DNA from: Thermohalobaculum sp039187815
GTDB lineage: Bacteria; Pseudomonadota; Alphaproteobacteria; Rhodobacterales; Rhodobacteraceae
NCBI GenBank assembly: GCA_039187815.1
Contig: JBCCZI010000004.1
Location: 1 to 64,000 of the forward strand
Direction: 5' to 3'
DNA length: 64,000 nt
In this document: piece by piece, positions 61,526 through 64,000 of the stretch
How the letters are laid out: each line of letters begins with the position of its first letter
How positions within the stretch are numbered: the stretch's first letter is position 1
The notes under the pieces: model-generated
Seen by the model: the letters and a program-made list of their open reading frames with translations, nothing else
The model's database searches: none
Told to the model about the DNA's origin: nothing
Program-made: the position numbers and the translations under genes

Positions 61526-62347
61526 ATGGCAAAGACAATCCTGATCACCGGCTCCACCGATGGGATCGGGTTGGTGACGGCCGAGATGCTGGCCGCGGCC
61601 GGTCACACCGTGCTGCTGCACGGCCGGAACCCGGTCAAACTGGCGGATGCCGAGGCGAAAGTCAGCGCCGCCGCGACGGGGGCGTCCGCCGCGAGCGTCG
61701 AGACCTATCTGGCAGATCTGTCGGATATGGCCGAGGTGGATGCTCTTGCCGATCGCGTGGCGGCGGCCCATGACGGGCTCGATGCGCTGATCAACAATGC
61801 GGGCATCTTCAAGACGGCGCATCCCATGACGGCCGCAGGGCTCGATGTGAGGTTTGCCGTCAACACCCTTGCGCCCTATCGGCTGACCAAGCGGCTGTTG
61901 CCGCTGATCGGACCGAAGGGGCGGGTGGTCAATCTGTCCTCCGCCGCGCAGTCGCCCGTGGATCTCGAAGCCCTCTTTGGGCGCACCCGGCTCGCGGATA
62001 TGCCGGCCTATGCCCAGAGCAAGCTGGCCATCACCATGTGGACCGCCGCCATGGCGCGGACGCTCCCCGAGGGGCCCGTCGTCGTCTCGGTCAATCCGGG
62101 CTCGCTGCTCGGCAGCAAGATGGTCAAAGAGGGCTTTGGCGTCGAAGGGGGCGATATCCGGATCGGCGCCTCGATCCTGGTCCGCGCGGCGCTGGGCGCG
62201 GCCTTTGCCGATGCCTCCGGGCGCTATTTCGACAATGATCGCGGGTCCTTTGGGCCGCCGCACGCTGATGCCCTCGATGCCGGGAAATGCGATGCCCTCG
62301 TCCAGGCGGTCGAGGCGTGCCTGGACGAGGTCGCTGGCCGGGCCTGA
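61526..62347 (+). CDS. Short-chain dehydrogenase/reductase
   Basis: The 273-residue protein has the SDR cofactor loop TGSTDGIG (residues 8-15), the NNAG motif, Ser in VVNLSSAAQ, and the catalytic Tyr/Lys pair in AYAQSKLA. The HGRN segment after the second strand suggests NADP(H). With ABM and DUF1330 it probably reduces a toxic carbonyl or quinone derivative. It is 32 bases downstream of DUF1330. Confidence 0.92.
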   Translation: MAKTILITGSTDGIGLVTAEMLAAAGHTVLLHGRNPVKLADAEAKVSAAATGASAASVETYLADLSDMAEVDALADRVAAAHDGLDALINNAGIFKTAHPMTAAGLDVRFAVNTLAPYRLTKRLLPLIGPKGRVVNLSSAAQSPVDLEALFGRTRLADMPAYAQSKLAITMWTAAMARTLPEGPVVVSVNPGSLLGSKMVKEGFGVEGGDIRIGASILVRAALGAAFADASGRYFDNDRGSFGPPHADALDAGKCDALVQAVEACLDEVAGRA

Positions 62348-62353
62348 GACCCC

Positions 62354-62956
62354 TCAGGCCGCGCGGTCGAACACCAGACGCAAGGTCACCGGCGCCACCC
62401 GGGTGATGCCCGGTAACTCCGCCAGCTCCATCAGCCGGTCGATGCTAGGGTCGATCCCCATCTCTTCGGTCGAGAGCATGATCATCTCGTCATTCATCAC
62501 CAGCGTGCGCGCATGGCTGAGGCGCGCAACAAAGAAGGTGGTGTAGATGTCGATGGTCAGCGGTCCGATGGCCAAGGCGCCCTCCACGTCGAGCATCTTG
62601 GTGTCCCCGGGCGCCATGATGTCGAGCTCGGTCATGTCGATCTCGGCCATCAAGGTGGCCTTGTCGGCGCCCATGGCCTCGAACACCACCTTGCGCATGC
62701 GCTCATTGCGGATGTCGATCCAGGTCTCGACGGTGGTGAGATCGATAGAGACCGAGACAAGCCCCGCAGGGCTGACGGAGCCCGACAGTCCGGTGAAGTG
62801 GTTGACCTCGCCGATGCTGTCTCGCTTGATCGAGCCATAGGCGATTTTCGAGGCCTCTTTCGACAGCACCCATTGCTCTGCTTGGGCCGCGGTTCCTCCA
62901 AAGACCAGCGCCAGCGTGGCGGCGGCTGCAAACATCCTCTTGCGCATACGAGCCAT
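62354..62956 (-). CDS. YceI-like exported protein
   Basis: The protein has 200 residues from ATG 62956 with GGGAGG upstream. A signal peptide (MFAAAATLALVFGGTAAQA) is followed by a lipocalin-like sheet pattern VLSKEASKIAYGSIK and FTGLSGSVS, then SVSIDLTTVETWIDIRNERM, characteristic of the YceI superfamily, which binds polyisoprenoids or amphipathic ligands in the periplasm. The C-terminal part departs from canonical YceI, so ligand and role are uncertain. It is divergent from the ureohydrolase gene. Confidence 0.78.
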   Translation of the reverse strand: MARMRKRMFAAAATLALVFGGTAAQAEQWVLSKEASKIAYGSIKRDSIGEVNHFTGLSGSVSPAGLVSVSIDLTTVETWIDIRNERMRKVVFEAMGADKATLMAEIDMTELDIMAPGDTKMLDVEGALAIGPLTIDIYTTFFVARLSHARTLVMNDEMIMLSTEEMGIDPSIDRLMELAELPGITRVAPVTLRLVFDRAA

Positions 62957-63166
62957 ATCTCCCTCCCTTGGCCGCCCTTTGAGCTGGGCGGTGCGCGCGG
63001 CGCGGGCCCGACGGGCCACCCCCGCCGCCCTGGCCGCATAAGAAGGAAACACGCGAGCCCCCCGAATTATTCGATCGCCGCGATGCCCTTGGTCACGCGC
63101 GACGGGCCGCGGGCGCCAAGGCTCGGCCGCTCTTGATCTGCCGAGCGATCTGCGGTTGGCTCAACC

Positions 63167-64000
63167 ATGTCCGATGATCTCTTCCGCCCCGTTGGCAGCT
63201 TTCTGGGCGTGCCGCAGCGCACCGATCTGACCGGGTCCGGGGCCGCCATCCTGGGCCTTCCCTTCGATGCAGGCGGGCATCCGCGGCGCACCGGGGCGCG
63301 TCTGGGGCCAGCGGCCATTCGTATGATGTCGACCGATATGGTGCGCCATCACCGGCCCGAAGATGCGGATGCGCGCGATCCGGCCGCGGCGCTCGGGCTG
63401 ATCGATCTGGGCGATGTGGCGGTGCTCCACGGCGATCATGACTCTTCTTTGGCTCGGATCGAGGCCGCTTATACCCGGGTGATCGCCGCCGGCACGGTGC
63501 CGATCGGCCTCGGAGGCGACGGCATGGTCAGCGTGCCAGCCATGGCGGCGCTGGCCGCGGCACATCCCGGCTTGGCGGTGATCCATCTCGACAGCCATAC
63601 GGATGCCTATCCGCCCAAGGCTGGCGTGAATGCCCCGCCGCTCGACCCGGCCACGACCTTTGGCCATGCGGCCGAGCGGGGCTTGGTGGTGCCCGAGCGC
63701 TCGGTCCATGCGGGCTTGCGGGGCTTTGCCTATGTGCCCGGCGTCTTTGCCCATGCGGAGGGGCTCGGCTATCGCCTCATCCCTATGAGCGTGATCGAGG
63801 TCGAGGGCATCCCCGCCACGGCCGAGCGCATCCGCGCCATCGTCGGCGGTGCGCCGGTTTTTCTGTGCGTGGACATGGATGTCTTCGATCCGGCGACGGC
63901 GCCTGGGGTCTATACGCCGGCCTGGGGCGGGCTGACGGCGCGCGAGGGACTGGGCTTGCTGCGTGCCTTGGCGGGGCTCGACATCGTGGGCTGCGACATC
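63167..64000 (+). CDS. Ureohydrolase (agmatinase/arginase superfamily), open at window end
   Basis: At least 278 residues are visible before the right edge. The ureohydrolase fold shows LGLPFDAGGHPRRTGARLGPAAIR at the N-terminus, HLDSHTDA (D142, H144, D146) and VDMDVFDP (D236, D238). The first manganese ligand, His in the usual GGDHS motif, is replaced by Gly119 (GGDGMVS). The spacing to D142 (23 residues) is exactly that of arginase His101 to Asp124, so this is a real substitution and not a misalignment. The enzyme may use one metal, another metal, or a different substrate. It is divergent from the YceI-like gene. Confidence 0.85.
   Translation, partial: MSDDLFRPVGSFLGVPQRTDLTGSGAAILGLPFDAGGHPRRTGARLGPAAIRMMSTDMVRHHRPEDADARDPAAALGLIDLGDVAVLHGDHDSSLARIEAAYTRVIAAGTVPIGLGGDGMVSVPAMAALAAAHPGLAVIHLDSHTDAYPPKAGVNAPPLDPATTFGHAAERGLVVPERSVHAGLRGFAYVPGVFAHAEGLGYRLIPMSVIEVEGIPATAERIRAIVGGAPVFLCVDMDVFDPATAPGVYTPAWGGLTAREGLGLLRALAGLDIVGCDI

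Noticed and set aside
1..64000. CRISPR array, insertion sequences or rRNA genes
   Set aside because: No regularly spaced repeats, transposase motifs or conserved rRNA sequence were seen on reading both strands.

Overview
This 64 kb window is uniformly very GC-rich and densely coded, with most neighbouring genes overlapping by 1-4 bases (ATGA or TGATG junctions). Gene content points to an alphaproteobacterium, probably a marine or other aquatic aerobe. The evidence is the FadL-type porin, MttB/GcvT/DMGDH methylamine-type enzymes, a PhnCDEE (PhoCDET-like) transporter, RTX/DUF4214 and vanadium haloperoxidase proteins, and HrpB, MeaB and CofC/D/E/G/H. Genus cannot be assigned by reading. I found no insertion sequence, integrase, CRISPR array or rRNA. 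The only RNA gene seen is one tRNA-Val(CAC).

Layout. 0.1-6.1 kb: a broken low-molecular-weight phosphatase gene at the left edge, hrpB helicase, a DUF3108-like exported protein, meaB, a small exported protein and a sulfotransferase-like protein. 6.2-12.2 kb: tRNA-Val, a 1093-residue esterase/LamG-like protein with phage-tail flavour, a polysaccharide flippase and a glycosyltransferase. 12.5-20.9 kb: a compact run of FadL-type porin, FAD oxidoreductase, 1289-residue adenylyl-cyclase/AAA/TPR protein and acetoacetate-decarboxylase-family protein. 20.9-23.0 kb: a GT2 glycosyltransferase with a DAO-type oxidoreductase. 23.2-30.3 kb: a six-gene overlapping operon (DUF4129-like, DUF4350, MoxR ATPase, DUF58, SpoIIM-like, RDD) followed by a multi-TM protein. 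30.4-32.4 kb: LysR and divergent TauE/SafE permease, then the decayed tail of an RND efflux pump.

32.4-41.3 kb: the most striking block. It holds a complete coenzyme F420 operon (cofG-cofH-cofD-cofC-cofE-fno plus an F420-type LLM oxidoreductase), followed by a vanadium-dependent haloperoxidase. 41.4-43.9 kb: a large RTX/DUF4214 secreted repeat protein. 44.2-48.7 kb: phnC-phnD-phnE-phnE2 and a small exported protein. 48.8-50.6 kb: signal peptidase I and a methyltransferase. 50.6-60.4 kb: a one-carbon/N-methyl region with PhyH dioxygenase, DMGDH/GcvT oxidase, two MttB-family proteins, a stand-alone GcvT and two LysR regulators. 60.4-62.3 kb: HxlR repressor divergent from ABM monooxygenase, DUF1330 and SDR. 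62.4-64 kb: YceI-like protein and a ureohydrolase that runs off the right edge and lacks a canonical metal-binding histidine.

Start codons were chosen from Shine-Dalgarno spacing, signal peptides and family N-termini. All functional names come from motifs read by eye. No database search was possible.
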